The notes beneath the pieces are model-generated. The model was not told the origin of the DNA. It was given only the letters and a program-made list of their open reading frames with translations, and ran no database searches. A program made the translations under genes and the position numbers. DNA of 38,810 nucleotides from an uncultured PS1 clade bacterium (lineage in GTDB: Bacteria; Pseudomonadota; Alphaproteobacteria; MED-G09), in the NCBI GenBank assembly GCA_902608415.1, contig CACLNZ010000008.1, positions 1 to 38,810 on the forward strand. The letters are read 5' to 3'. The first letter of the stretch is position 1. The number at the start of each line of letters is the position of its first letter. This document shows, one piece after another, positions 1-8,051 of the stretch.

Positions 1-146
1 AAGTAGTCCTCCAAGGTTTTAATTCAACTTTCAAAATGTTAGATAATAGAGCTTCTGGCTCTACTGATAATAATTTTTCACAAGATAATGCAATTTCAGA
101 CTCTAGCAATTTTGATACTGAAATTGATGATGATATCCCTTTCTAA
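1..146 (+). CDS. ssb: Single-stranded DNA-binding protein, 3' end only
   Basis: The window opens inside this gene. The frame starting at base 3 reads VVLQGFNSTFKMLDNR, the end of the SSB OB-fold, followed by a Ser/Asn/Asp-rich flexible linker and the acidic tip DDDIPF before TAA. That tip is the conserved SSB tail that docks partner proteins such as RecO, RecG and PriA. SSB coats single-stranded DNA in replication and repair. Its position just before gyrA matches the usual alphaproteobacterial order. Only the last 47 codons are present, so the start and tetramer core cannot be judged. The identification is firm because OB-fold end and tail are both recognisable. Confidence 0.93.
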   Translation, partial: VVLQGFNSTFKMLDNRASGSTDNNFSQDNAISDSSNFDTEIDDDIPF

Positions 147-194
147 CTTATTGATTATTAATAATTAATAGTTAGAAAATAACACATTAATATT

Positions 195-223
195 TTGTAG
201 ATATAGCCATAAAATGGTAAAAT
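195..223 (+). promoter_or_regulatory. Probable sigma-70 promoter for gyrA
   Basis: TTGTAG (195-200) and TAAAAT (218-223) are separated by 17 bases, close to the TTGACA/TATAAT consensus at ideal spacing. The predicted start point near 230 gives a leader of about 40 bases containing the palindrome at 234-250 and the GCGAGG ribosome site. AT-rich DNA makes chance matches common, so this is likely but unproven. Confidence 0.5.
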
Positions 224-233
224 AGTCTTTAAA

Positions 234-250
234 GAATCAATATTTGATTC
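234..250. promoter_or_regulatory. Perfect palindrome in the gyrA leader
   Basis: GAATCAA TAT TTGATTC is a 7-bp perfect inverted repeat with a 3-base centre. It lies between the predicted transcription start and the ribosome site of gyrA. It could be a repressor operator or an RNA hairpin in the 5' leader. No known regulator is assigned. Confidence 0.4.
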
Positions 251-269
251 GTGTTTAAAGGCGAGGTAA

Positions 270-2990
270 ATGTCAGATACAACTGACGAAGATCCAATTG
301 ATAGCAAAGATATATCTAATACTAATTTAGATCAAGAAATGCGTCAGTCTTATCTAGATTACGCTATGAGCGTTATAGTATCTAGAGCGTTACCAGATGC
401 CCGTGATGGTTTAAAGCCTGTTCACAGAAGAATTCTTTATTCAATGCATGAAGATGGATATGACTTTAACAAGCAATATAGAAAATCAGCAAGAGTTGTC
501 GGGTCAGTAATTGGTAAATATCATCCGCATGGCGATCAAAGCATCTATGATGCCCTTGTAAGAATGGCTCAACCTTTTTCCCTTCATCTTCCATTGGTAG
601 ATGGACAAGGAAATTTCGGCTCTGTTGATGGTGATCCACCAGCCGCAATGAGATATACAGAAGTAAGGATGGAAAAAATTGCTCACCATCTTCTTAATGA
701 TATCAATCTAGATACAGTAGATTTTCAAGAAAACTATGATAATTCTGAGAGCGAACCTATTGTTCTGCCAGCTGAATTTCCAAATCTGCTTGTTAATGGT
801 GCTGGCGGAATTGCTGTAGGTATGGCTACAAATATTCCTCCTCATAATTTAAATGAAATCACAGAAGCATGTATGTTTATGATTGATAACCCCCAAACTG
901 ATGATCAGGAAATGGATCAAAGATTGTGTGAAATTGTGCCAGGTCCAGATTTTCCAACCGGAGGAATAATTTTAGGAAAAAGCGGCGCTAGGAGTGCTTA
1001 CACAACTGGTAAAGGGTCGGTGGTAATTAGAGCTAAAGTAGAAATTGAAGAAATACGTAAGGATAGAGAAGCATTAATTGTCACAGAAATACCATATCAA
1101 TTAAATAAAGTATTACTTATACAGAAGATTGCTGATTTAGTTAGAAACAAAACAATTGAAGGGATATCTGATTTAAGAGATGAAAGCGATCGTCATGGAA
1201 TGCGGATAGTTATAGAATTAAAACGTGACTCTGTCGCAGAGGTAATTTTAAATCAGCTTTATAAATTTACTCAACTTCAAACTTCTTTTGGCGCAAATAT
1301 GGTTGCTTTAGATAAAGGAACCCCTAAGCCAATGAAGCTAAGAGAAATGCTTACTTGTTTCATTGATTTTAGAGAAGAAGTTGTAACTCGAAGATTAAAA
1401 TTTAAATTAAACAAAGCTAGAGACAGAGCCCATCTCTTGGTTGGTCTTGCCATTGCAGTTTCAAATATAGATGAAATTATAAAACTTATCAGATCTTCAA
1501 AATCACCTGCTGAGGCAAGAGAGGATTTAATGGATCGTGAATGGCCTGCTAAGGATGTTAAATCGCTTATTAAATTAATTGATGACCCTAGGCATGGAAT
1601 TACGGCTAAGGGTAACTGTTCATTTACTGAAGAACAAGCTAGAGCAATTTTAGAATTAAGACTTCAAAGATTAACTGCAATGGGTATTGACGAAATCAAG
1701 TCAGAATTAGACGACTTAAAAGGGACAATAGAAGATTTACTATTGACGCTTGGCGATAAAGGTAAAATTTATGATATCATTAAAGATGAACTGACATATG
1801 TTAAAGATAACTTTGCCGTTGAAAGAAGAACAGAAATTCTTGGAGAGTTAGATGATGTTGAAGATGAAGATTTAATAAAAAAGGAAGATATGGCTGTCAC
1901 CGTAACTAGGTCGGGCTATATAAAGCGCGTCCCTTTATCGACTTATAGAGCACAAAATAGAGGCGGTAAAGGTAGAGCAGGCATGCAAACAAAAGATGAT
2001 GATTTTGTAAGACATATTTTTATTTCTAACACTCATCAACCAATTTTATTTTTCTCATCCAAAGGAATGGTTTACAGATTAAAAACTTGGAAATTACCGC
2101 TTTCTAGTCCTCAAGCAAAAGGAAAGGCCATGGTTAATCTTCTACCATTGGATGAAGACGAAAGAATAACAACAGTAATGTCTTTGCCTGAAAATCAAGA
2201 TGAATGGAAGAATTTATATGTAATATTCGCAACTTCTTCTGGTGGTGTAAGAAGAAATTCATTATCAGATTTCTGGCGTATTAATAAAAATGGTAAAATT
2301 GCTATGAAGTTAGATTCTAAGGAAAGAATTATTTCTGTTCAAACATGTACAGAAGATAACGATATACTTTTAGCAAGTAAGAAAGGTCAAAGCATTAGGT
2401 TTAATGTAGATAAAGTTAGAGTATTTGCATCTAGATCTTCTACAGGCGTTAGAGGCATTAGATTATCAAAAAATGATAGTGTTGTTGGTATGGCGGTGTT
2501 AAACAGAGTAAAGGCATCAAATGATGAGCTTAGAGCTTATCTAAAAATGTCATCTATGATGCGTAAAGCAACAGCAGATGAGAGTAACGATGACGACGAC
2601 GATCTAGACTTTGAAGGAAATGATATAGAGCTTTCAACTGAAAGATATTCAGAATTAGCTGCAAGTGAAGAAATAATTCTAACTGTTGCCTCTAATGGAC
2701 AAGGAAAAAGATCTTCTGCATATGAATATCGAACAACAAACAGAGGCGGAAAAGGTGTTATAGGAATTAAAATGACTAAATCACACGGTGATTTGGTTGC
2801 TTCATTTGTTGTTGATGAAAATGATCAAATTATGCTTATAGATAATAGTGGAAAATTAATTAGATGTCCTATTACAGATATAAGAATCATGGGAAGAACA
2901 ACTCAAGGCGTAAAAATATTTAATATAGACAAAAACACACATGTTGTTAGTGTAGAAAGAATTTTCGAAAGTGAGGGAGAGAAAGAATGA
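270..2990 (+). CDS. gyrA: DNA gyrase subunit A
   Basis: GyrA cuts and reseals DNA in the GyrA2GyrB2 complex, which introduces negative supercoils. The 906-residue product is slightly longer than the E. coli protein (875). The breakage-reunion domain fills about residues 20-530. It carries the active-site tyrosine at Tyr129 (in AAMRYTEV) and the quinolone-determining region [10 protein letters not shown] at 85-94. The residue equivalent to E. coli Ser83 is Gln90, and Asp94 matches Asp87. The C-terminal beta-pinwheel starts near 540 and carries the GyrA box QNRGGKG, with a related NRGGKG in a later blade. An acidic Asp-rich insert lies near 770. The start follows GCGAGG at good spacing, and the stop overlaps coaD in ATGA, suggesting translational coupling. 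The call is certain. Confidence 0.99.
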   Translation: MSDTTDEDPIDSKDISNTNLDQEMRQSYLDYAMSVIVSRALPDARDGLKPVHRRILYSMHEDGYDFNKQYRKSARVVGSVIGKYHPHGDQSIYDALVRMAQPFSLHLPLVDGQGNFGSVDGDPPAAMRYTEVRMEKIAHHLLNDINLDTVDFQENYDNSESEPIVLPAEFPNLLVNGAGGIAVGMATNIPPHNLNEITEACMFMIDNPQTDDQEMDQRLCEIVPGPDFPTGGIILGKSGARSAYTTGKGSVVIRAKVEIEEIRKDREALIVTEIPYQLNKVLLIQKIADLVRNKTIEGISDLRDESDRHGMRIVIELKRDSVAEVILNQLYKFTQLQTSFGANMVALDKGTPKPMKLREMLTCFIDFREEVVTRRLKFKLNKARDRAHLLVGLAIAVSNIDEIIKLIRSSKSPAEAREDLMDREWPAKDVKSLIKLIDDPRHGITAKGNCSFTEEQARAILELRLQRLTAMGIDEIKSELDDLKGTIEDLLLTLGDKGKIYDIIKDELTYVKDNFAVERRTEILGELDDVEDEDLIKKEDMAVTVTRSGYIKRVPLSTYRAQNRGGKGRAGMQTKDDDFVRHIFISNTHQPILFFSSKGMVYRLKTWKLPLSSPQAKGKAMVNLLPLDEDERITTVMSLPENQDEWKNLYVIFATSSGGVRRNSLSDFWRINKNGKIAMKLDSKERIISVQTCTEDNDILLASKKGQSIRFNVDKVRVFASRSSTGVRGIRLSKNDSVVGMAVLNRVKASNDELRAYLKMSSMMRKATADESNDDDDDLDFEGNDIELSTERYSELAASEEIILTVASNGQGKRSSAYEYRTTNRGGKGVIGIKMTKSHGDLVASFVVDENDQIMLIDNSGKLIRCPITDIRIMGRTTQGVKIFNIDKNTHVVSVERIFESEGEKE

Positions 2991-3469
2991 AGGTGGCTGT
3001 TTATCCAGGTTCTTTCGATCCATTTACCTTAGGTCATAAGGATATATTATTAAGAAGTTCAAGGATTTTTGATAAAGTTATAGTTGCTATTGGCGAAAAT
3101 CACGGTAAACAAAACCTTTTTTCTATTGAAGAAAGGATTAAAGATATATCAAATGAAATCAATGATATAGGAATCAAAGATAATGTATTAGTTGAATCTT
3201 TTAGTGGTTTAATAGTTGATTTTGCAAGATCTAAAGATGCTAGTATTTTAATTAAAGGTGTAAGGGGCCCTGTAGATTATGACTACGAATTACAGATGGC
3301 AGGAATGAATTCCACAATGAATCCTGATATTGAGACTATTTTTCTTATATCGAGACCTGAATTCAGCTATATTTCTTCATCTTTAGTTAAACAAATTGCC
3401 CTAATGAAAGGTGACTACACAAGCTTTGTTAGCTCAATCATTGAAAAATCTATCAAAAGTAAAATATAA
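2987..3469 (+). CDS. coaD: Phosphopantetheine adenylyltransferase
   Basis: CoaD transfers AMP from ATP to 4'-phosphopantetheine, giving dephospho-CoA, the penultimate step of coenzyme A synthesis in the cytoplasm. The 160 residues match the usual family length. The N-terminal nucleotidyltransferase motif [10 protein letters not shown] (8-17) contains the TxGH signature, and [10 protein letters not shown] (129-138) is the C-terminal ISSTxxR-like ATP-binding motif. [11 protein letters not shown] near 91-101 is the family's substrate loop. The start overlaps the gyrA stop by 4 bases, and the cyclophilin gene follows after one base, so the genes are probably co-transcribed. Nothing is unusual. 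Confidence 0.98.
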   Translation: MKVAVYPGSFDPFTLGHKDILLRSSRIFDKVIVAIGENHGKQNLFSIEERIKDISNEINDIGIKDNVLVESFSGLIVDFARSKDASILIKGVRGPVDYDYELQMAGMNSTMNPDIETIFLISRPEFSYISSSLVKQIALMKGDYTSFVSSIIEKSIKSKI

Positions 3470-3470
3470 A

Positions 3471-4046
3471 ATGCCTATAATTAATAGTTTTTCAATACTC
3501 AGTTTTTTATTTTTTTTTATGGGGGTATCTATGTCAGATATAAATGCAGAGAATGTTAAATCACAAAATCTAGTGATGGAAATAACACAAAATTCAGAAA
3601 TAACAGATCCTTCTGAGAATCCTCCAATTGGCAAGGTTATTATAAGGCTTTACCCAGATGTAGCTCCTAAACATGTTGAGCAAATTACAATGTTGGCTAA
3701 AGAAGGTTTTTATGATGGGATAATCTTTCATAGAGTTATTGAAGGTTTTATGGCGCAAACTGGGGATCCTACTGGAACGGGAATGGGTGGTTCAGATCTG
3801 CCAGACATAAGAGCAGAGTTTAGTGATGAGCCATTTGTGAGAGGAACTTTAGGCATGGCGCGATCACAACATCCAGATAGCGCAAACTCACAATTTTTTA
3901 TTTGTTTTGAAGAGGCTTCTTTCTTAAATGGGCAATACACCGTTTTTGGAAAAGTATTGGAAGGAATGAAATATATAGATAAAATCATGCGCGGTGAACC
4001 GCCTGATTATCCTGATAAAATAGTATCAATAAAGCTGTCTGATTAG
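3471..4046 (+). CDS. Cyclophilin-type peptidyl-prolyl isomerase, exported
   Basis: This enzyme catalyses cis-trans isomerisation of peptide bonds before proline. The cyclophilin fold is shown by FHRVIEGFMAQTGDPTGTG, holding the catalytic Arg, and by the substrate groove GTLGMARSQHPDSANSQFFI. I chose the ATG at 3471, one base after coaD, because it gives a hydrophobic signal sequence (about residues 4-20) and a plausible cleavage site near INA-EN, implying a periplasmic PpiA-like protein of 191 residues. A longer open frame from 3411 lies inside coaD and is unlikely. A start at 3531, preceded by a G-run, would give a cytoplasmic form and cannot be excluded. It sits in the conserved coaD-ppi-queA-tgt order. 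Confidence 0.94.
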   Translation: MPIINSFSILSFLFFFMGVSMSDINAENVKSQNLVMEITQNSEITDPSENPPIGKVIIRLYPDVAPKHVEQITMLAKEGFYDGIIFHRVIEGFMAQTGDPTGTGMGGSDLPDIRAEFSDEPFVRGTLGMARSQHPDSANSQFFICFEEASFLNGQYTVFGKVLEGMKYIDKIMRGEPPDYPDKIVSIKLSD

Positions 4047-4051
4047 GGTTT

Positions 4052-5098
4052 ATGTTTCTTAAAGATTTTTCTTTTGAACTACCTAATGACTTAATAGCAG
4101 TTAAACCAGTTTATCCAAGAGACTCATCAAAATTGCTTGTTTTAAAATCCCTTAATTCTTATCAAAATTCTTTATTTTCTGATATTTGTGATTATTTATT
4201 ACCCGGTGATTTATTAGTAGTTAACAACACTAAAGTTAATGCCTCTAAAATTATTGGTTTAAAAAAAAGCACAAAATCAAAAATAGAATTTACTTTTATT
4301 TCTAATGAAAAAGATGGCATTTGGCTATGCTTTGCTTTACCAGGTAAAAAAGTTTCTTTAGGTAATTTATTTATTTTTCATGGTGTTGAGGGAAAAGTTA
4401 TTAATAAAGATAAAGAAAAGGTATATTTAGATTTTGGAGTAAAAAATAATGAATTTATAACCATTCTTTCAACTTTTGGTGAAATTACACTTCCTCCGTA
4501 TATATCAAAATTAAGAAATCTTGAAGATCAAGACAATGAAGATTATCAAACCATATATGCACAAAAAAGCGGTTCAATAGCTGCTCCAACAGCAGGGCTT
4601 CATTTTACAGATAACCTTCTAAAAAGAATTAAAAGAAAAAAAATTGATATTGAGAGCATTACCTTAAATATTGGTCCAGGCACATTTTTGCCCCTAAGGA
4701 ATGATAAAGTTGAGGATAACAACCTACATTCAGAAAAATTTTATATTTCTAACCAATCATCAGGCATTCTTAATGACGCATATCATAGTAAAGAAAGAAG
4801 GATTATATCTGTTGGGACAACTTCTCTAAGAGCACTAGAGTCTTCTTTTGACAGTAAAAATTTTTTTAAACCTTTAGATACAGCTACTAATATATTTATT
4901 TATCCTGGCAAAAAGATTAAATCAATCGATGGCCTAATAACAAACTTTCATTTACCTCAATCATCACTTTTTTTGTTAATATGCGCCTTAATAGGAACGA
5001 AAACAGCGTTAGATATGTATAATTATGCTATAGAAAACAAATATAGATTCTATTCTTATGGAGACGCATGTTTTTTATTAAATAAAAATTATGGCTAA
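4052..5098 (+). CDS. queA: S-adenosylmethionine:tRNA ribosyltransferase-isomerase
   Basis: QueA moves the ribosyl part of SAM onto preQ1 in the tRNA wobble position, forming epoxyqueuosine. The 348 residues fit the family. The N-terminus FSFELPNDLIAVKPVYPRD, the family motif AAPTAGLHFT near residue 180 and GPGTFLPLR near 215 are all present, as is the C-terminal FHLPQSSLFLL. It begins 5 bases after the cyclophilin gene and overlaps tgt by 8 bases. The next gene, tgt, performs the preceding step in the same queuosine pathway, so pathway and operon agree. Confidence 0.98.
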   Translation: MFLKDFSFELPNDLIAVKPVYPRDSSKLLVLKSLNSYQNSLFSDICDYLLPGDLLVVNNTKVNASKIIGLKKSTKSKIEFTFISNEKDGIWLCFALPGKKVSLGNLFIFHGVEGKVINKDKEKVYLDFGVKNNEFITILSTFGEITLPPYISKLRNLEDQDNEDYQTIYAQKSGSIAAPTAGLHFTDNLLKRIKRKKIDIESITLNIGPGTFLPLRNDKVEDNNLHSEKFYISNQSSGILNDAYHSKERRIISVGTTSLRALESSFDSKNFFKPLDTATNIFIYPGKKIKSIDGLITNFHLPQSSLFLLICALIGTKTALDMYNYAIENKYRFYSYGDACFLLNKNYG

Positions 5099-6203
5099 AT
5101 TTAAGTTTAAAGTTTTAAAAAAAGATGGCTATGCCCGTAAAGGTCTTATTGAGACTAAAAGAGGCAATATTAAAACACCAGCATTTATGCCTATAGCTAC
5201 TCAAGGAGCAGTTAAGTTTACTCCCATAGAACTTATAGAACAGATTGGATATGAATTAACTCTTTCAAATACTTATCACTTGTTATTAAGGCCAGGATTA
5301 GAAAGGCTTTCTAAGGTTGATGGTGTTTCAGAGTTTATGGGATGGAATAAGCCTGTATTAACCGATTCTGGAGGTTTTCAAATTATGTCGCTATCAAAAT
5401 TAAGAAAAATATCGGAAGAAGGAGTAAAATTTCAATCTCATATTGATGGTACATCACATTTTTTAACTCCTGAAAATGTAATTGATCATCAGAATATTAT
5501 TAAGTCTGATATTCAAATGGTTTTAGATGAATGTATTCAGTATCCCGAGTCTTACGAGAATGTTAAAAAATCAATGGAATTATCACTTAGATGGGCTGAG
5601 AGGTCCAGAATACATTATACGAAAAATAAAAGTAAAATTTATGGTGCTCAATTTGGAATAATTCAAGGCGGTGTATTTGAAGATTTAAGGGAGATATCAG
5701 TTTCTGAAATAGTTAATCTCGATTTTGAGGGATATGCTATCGGCGGACTGGCTGTAGGTGAGGGTCATGAAAAAATGATTGAGGTTGTAAATTATACTGC
5801 ACCCCAACTGCCTGAGGATAAAGTTAGATATCTGATGGGGGTTGGAAAACCTAATGATATTATTGAGGCAGTCTACAGAGGGGTTGATATTTTTGATTGC
5901 GTCATCCCAACCAGGGAAGGAAGGCATGGTATAGCTTATATTGGTTCTAGCTCTATTAATATAAAGAATTCTAAATTTGAGAGTGATTTAACTCCATTAG
6001 ATGAAGGTAGTGATTACTTTGTTTCAAAAAAATATTCAAAAAGTTATTTAAATCATTTATTAAAAATTAAAGACCCTTTAGGGCCAATGTTAATTTCTCT
6101 TCATAATCTTAATTATTACTTTAATTTGATGACTGATTTAGGAATGTCCATTGAAGAAGGTAGATTGGATACTTTTAGAGAAGATTTTTATAAGGATAAT
6201 TAA
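5091..6203 (+). CDS. tgt: Queuine tRNA-ribosyltransferase lacking the usual zinc cysteines
   Basis: Tgt swaps the wobble guanine of GUN-anticodon tRNAs for preQ1, the entry step of queuosine modification. The 370-residue protein has normal catalytic parts: Asp92 in TDSGGFQ, the IQGG substrate motif near 192-194, and the nucleophile Asp269 in FDCVIPTREGRHG. The odd part is the C-terminal zinc site. Bacterial Tgt normally has CxCxxC followed by a His. Here the aligned residues are Ser307, Tyr309 and Ser312, while His338 in SLHNLNYY is kept. The flanking YSKSYLNHL aligns well with the family, so this is substitution rather than misframing. The gene overlaps queA by 8 bases. Identity is certain; zinc-free folding is an inference. 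Confidence 0.97.
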   Translation: MAKFKFKVLKKDGYARKGLIETKRGNIKTPAFMPIATQGAVKFTPIELIEQIGYELTLSNTYHLLLRPGLERLSKVDGVSEFMGWNKPVLTDSGGFQIMSLSKLRKISEEGVKFQSHIDGTSHFLTPENVIDHQNIIKSDIQMVLDECIQYPESYENVKKSMELSLRWAERSRIHYTKNKSKIYGAQFGIIQGGVFEDLREISVSEIVNLDFEGYAIGGLAVGEGHEKMIEVVNYTAPQLPEDKVRYLMGVGKPNDIIEAVYRGVDIFDCVIPTREGRHGIAYIGSSSINIKNSKFESDLTPLDEGSDYFVSKKYSKSYLNHLLKIKDPLGPMLISLHNLNYYFNLMTDLGMSIEEGRLDTFREDFYKDN

Positions 6204-6379
6204 TTTTGTGAGGTTTCACTGTTATCTTCTTTATCAATTTTAGCAGCTTTTATGCATTCTTCTTTTTCAACTCCCGCAGCTGTACAAATTAATTCACCTG
6301 CAACAGGAATTTCCTCTTTTATTGACGAGCATGAAGTTAGCAATAAAAAAACAAATAAAGAAAATAAATAACTTTTCAT
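6200..6379 (-). CDS. Small lipoprotein of unknown function
   Basis: Starting at the ATG whose codon is 6377-6379, behind a GGGG ribosome site, the product has 59 residues. It has a short hydrophobic signal sequence and the lipobox LLTSC, so Cys17 should become the acylated N-terminus. The mature part is short, with two more cysteines and a charged tail rich in Lys, Glu and Asp. An in-frame ATG nine codons upstream gives a less normal signal peptide. The stop overlaps the tgt stop on the opposite strand by two bases. I do not recognise a family. Confidence 0.7.
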   Translation of the reverse strand: MKSYLFSLFVFLLLTSCSSIKEEIPVAGELICTAAGVEKEECIKAAKIDKEDNSETSQN

Positions 6380-6454
6380 AAATATCCCCATATCCCAAAT
6401 TAGCATATTTAAGTAAAATTCAAAATATCTTAATTTTAATCGATTTTATTTGAT

Positions 6455-6483
6455 TTGACCTAAGCAAACATTTAAAAGATATC
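6455..6483 (+). promoter_or_regulatory. Probable promoter of tRNA-Lys
   Basis: TTGACC (6455-6460) and GATATC (6478-6483) are 17 bases apart. The predicted start point falls at or just before the first tRNA base at 6490, as expected for a tRNA gene with little leader. The -35 is strong and the -10 is moderate. Confidence 0.5.
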
Positions 6484-6489
6484 TTGTGT

Positions 6490-6565
6490 GGGCCCGTAGC
6501 TCAGTAGGTAGAGCACCTCCCTTTTAAGGAGATTGTCACAGGTTCGATCCCTGTCGGGCTCACCA
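6490..6565 (+). tRNA. tRNA-Lys (anticodon TTT)
   Basis: The 76 bases fold as a cloverleaf. The acceptor stem GGGCCCG pairs with CGGGCTC with one G-T wobble. The D arm is GCTC/GAGC, the anticodon loop is CTTTTAA with anticodon TTT, the T arm is ACAGG/CCTGT with loop TTCGATC, and the CCA end is encoded. The outermost anticodon-stem pair is a C-A mismatch (27-43). TTT decodes AAA and AAG lysine codons, heavily used in this AT-rich genome. The gene stands at the left edge of the small-ORF region, and tRNA genes are common integration sites. Confidence 0.97.
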
Positions 6566-6567
6566 TC

Positions 6568-6596
6568 CTTAAAACAAGGTCAACCTTACTTTTAAG
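6568..6596 (+). terminator. Imperfect hairpin just after tRNA-Lys
   Basis: CTTAAAA (6568-6574) pairs with TTTTAAG (6590-6596). Inside them AAGG pairs with CCTT around a TCAA loop, leaving a small internal bulge. It starts three bases after the tRNA CCA end. It may be the tRNA terminator or a 3' processing structure, but only a short T-run follows, so termination is uncertain. Confidence 0.4.
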
Positions 6597-6660
6597 AGAT
6601 TTTCCACTCAAATTTGATTTCTTAAATTTATTAGTTTCTGCAAAGTTTCTGCAAAAAAAA

Positions 6661-6700
6661 TTGTGCTAGTTATAAAAAAGATTAATCTTTGTTTAACAGG
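6661..6700 (+). repeat. Duplicated leader, copy A (partner 8003-8042)
   Basis: Compared base by base without gaps, this 40-base stretch is identical to 8003-8042 at 30 positions, including 25 of the first 30. Both copies lie directly upstream of a ribosome site and an ATG (6713 and 8052). This is copied upstream DNA, probably including promoter elements. Confidence 0.6.
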
Positions 6701-6712
6701 GAGGAAATTATT

Positions 6713-7219
6713 ATGGAAAATCTTAGTATATGGGTTGAACTACTTGGTAGTGTTGGAATATTAATTACTTTAATTTTTTTAGTTATCCAAACACGAACAG
6801 CTAATAAACTAGCTATAGCTGAATCACAAAGAGAACAAAGACATATTTGGCAGGAAATGATGTTCTTTATGGCTGATAATAGTTCTGAATATCGTGAATT
6901 TGTAAATAACTATGATGGCATGGATCCTGATAGGCAAACAAAAGCTGTTATGGCTTTTTTTGCTATGGGCAATCAATTAGACACACTACTAAAACTAAAA
7001 GAAAAAGGTTTAGAGACAGATGATACTATTCGCTACTCACTAGATGCTTTTGTTGGTCATATGAGCACAAAAGGGGGTAATAAATTCTGGAATGAAATGG
7101 TAGATATAGATTTCTATGGCGATAATGTTCTTAATGCTGTTGGTAAAAGGCTAAAAGAAATGAATGCGCCAAATGATGATTTTATAAAGTCAGCTAAATG
7201 GCTTAGACCAGATAATTAA
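6713..7219 (+). CDS. Membrane-anchored protein of unknown function
   Basis: The start was set at 6713 because AGGGAGG lies about 9 bases upstream. The product has 168 residues. One hydrophobic segment (about residues 8-28) follows a short N-terminus and leads to a mostly helical, charged domain with motifs such as QREQRHIWQEMM and FFAMGNQLDTLLKLKEKGL. This architecture, an N-terminal anchor followed by a helical domain of about 140 residues, recurs in uncharacterised marine proteins as I recall, but I cannot name the family. It stands alone behind the duplicated leader. The next gene is on the other strand. Confidence 0.75.
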   Translation: MENLSIWVELLGSVGILITLIFLVIQTRTANKLAIAESQREQRHIWQEMMFFMADNSSEYREFVNNYDGMDPDRQTKAVMAFFAMGNQLDTLLKLKEKGLETDDTIRYSLDAFVGHMSTKGGNKFWNEMVDIDFYGDNVLNAVGKRLKEMNAPNDDFIKSAKWLRPDN

Positions 7220-7220
7220 A

Positions 7221-7260
7221 CAATGAGGACCTTATAAAGAAAGTTTTATTGGGTTTAGTC
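7221..7260 (+). pseudogene. Decayed copy of the start of the 38-codon gene at 8052
   Basis: Bases 7221-7260 match 8039-8078 at 33 of 40 positions without gaps. The intact copy has AAGGAG, then ATG and codons for MKRVLLGLV. Here the ribosome site has become AATGAG and the ATG is ATA, yet the following codons would still read KKVLLGLV. The copy ends where the rhodanese gene's 3' end begins on the other strand. It looks like the stump of a duplicated small gene. Confidence 0.55.
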
Positions 7261-7917
7261 ATCTTCACCGCCACACATGACATCTAACAATACACCATTA
7301 GGAGTCCCAGTTGTTGCGTACATCCAAACATTATCACTTTTCTCAGATAACTCTATTTCCTCGCCATCACCCATGAGACCAGAATAGCCAAAGATACGAA
7401 CTGGTCTGGCTCTAACTTTTTCGCAGTCTATTTCAAAATACATGCTTAGAGATTTGAAATCTGTTCCTTGTGTAGATGTATCTTGCATCGTAATGACATA
7501 TTTATTTCCATTACGCTGAAAGTAACTTTTGGTATCCACATAATATTTGATACCAACATCTGTTTCTGCATATAACTCCCAACTTGGTGTATAAGTATCT
7601 GTTTTAATTTTTAAATTATATTGCTCACTTACACTCTCAATACCACCAATATTTGTTGTATTTGTGTAACCAAGTTCATCTAAGATTACTTTTGCTCTAC
7701 CTGATCTATTACCGCTTCTGCAATACAATAAAATTTCTTCATCTTTAGAAATTGCATAATTTTCGATATCTTTTTTAATCTCGGATAAGGGAATATGAAT
7801 AGCGCCTTCTATATAACCAGCTCTCCATTCTTCATCAGTTCTGACATCTATCATTACGGAATAAGCATTCCCACTCAACCCAAATATCAAAACTAACGAT
7901 ATAAGTATTTTATTCAT
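7255..7917 (-). CDS. Exported rhodanese fused to an Adhesin_E-like domain
   Basis: Residues 1-19 form a signal peptide with probable cleavage after AYS. Residues about 20-100 are a rhodanese domain: IDVRTDEEW near the start and the active-site loop CRSGNRSG with Cys66, which would carry a persulfide sulfur. Residues about 112-220 resemble the surface-adhesin protein E domain (PF16747 type): W-x-L-Y-x-E-T-D, a G-x-K-Y-Y-V-D strand, the turn QRNGN, and two late cysteines (165 and 215) placed for a disulfide. The protein should act in the periplasm, perhaps in sulfur transfer or thiol stress. The fusion is unusual to my knowledge. The second domain assignment is by pattern only. Confidence 0.85.
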   Translation of the reverse strand: MNKILISLVLIFGLSGNAYSVMIDVRTDEEWRAGYIEGAIHIPLSEIKKDIENYAISKDEEILLYCRSGNRSGRAKVILDELGYTNTTNIGGIESVSEQYNLKIKTDTYTPSWELYAETDVGIKYYVDTKSYFQRNGNKYVITMQDTSTQGTDFKSLSMYFEIDCEKVRARPVRIFGYSGLMGDGEEIELSEKSDNVWMYATTGTPNGVLLDVMCGGEDD

Positions 7918-7953
7918 TAGAAAAATATAGCATAAAAAAATAAACCTGCGACC

Positions 7954-7983
7954 ACTTCTTTATTAAGGAGAGTGTCACACCTT
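7954..7983 (+). repeat. Degenerate fragment resembling the tRNA-Lys anticodon region
   Basis: This 30-base stretch matches 6515-6544 of tRNA-Lys at 23 positions without gaps. It includes the exact runs TTAAGGAGA and TGTCACA separated by one changed base. The acceptor and T-arm halves are absent, so it is not a functional tRNA. Order and spacing relative to the duplicated leader (8003-8042) mirror the first copy. It may be a duplication relic or an old attachment site. AAGGAG is a common string, so chance is not excluded. Confidence 0.4.
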
Positions 7984-8002
7984 TAATTAATTTATTAAAA
8001 AT

Positions 8003-8042
8003 TTGTACTATTTTTAAAGAAGTTTAATCTTTTATCAGCAAG
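8003..8042 (+). repeat. Duplicated leader, copy B (partner 6661-6700)
   Basis: This is the second copy of the repeated upstream region (30 of 40 bases identical to 6661-6700). It ends in the AAGGAG ribosome site of the small gene at 8052. Downstream, the similarity continues with the remnant at 7221-7260. Confidence 0.6.
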
Positions 8043-8051
8043 GAGAAACTT

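Noticed and set aside
3411-3470. Extended start of the cyclophilin gene
   Set aside because: The extra codons lie inside coaD in another frame, and the ATG at 3471 gives a proper signal peptide.
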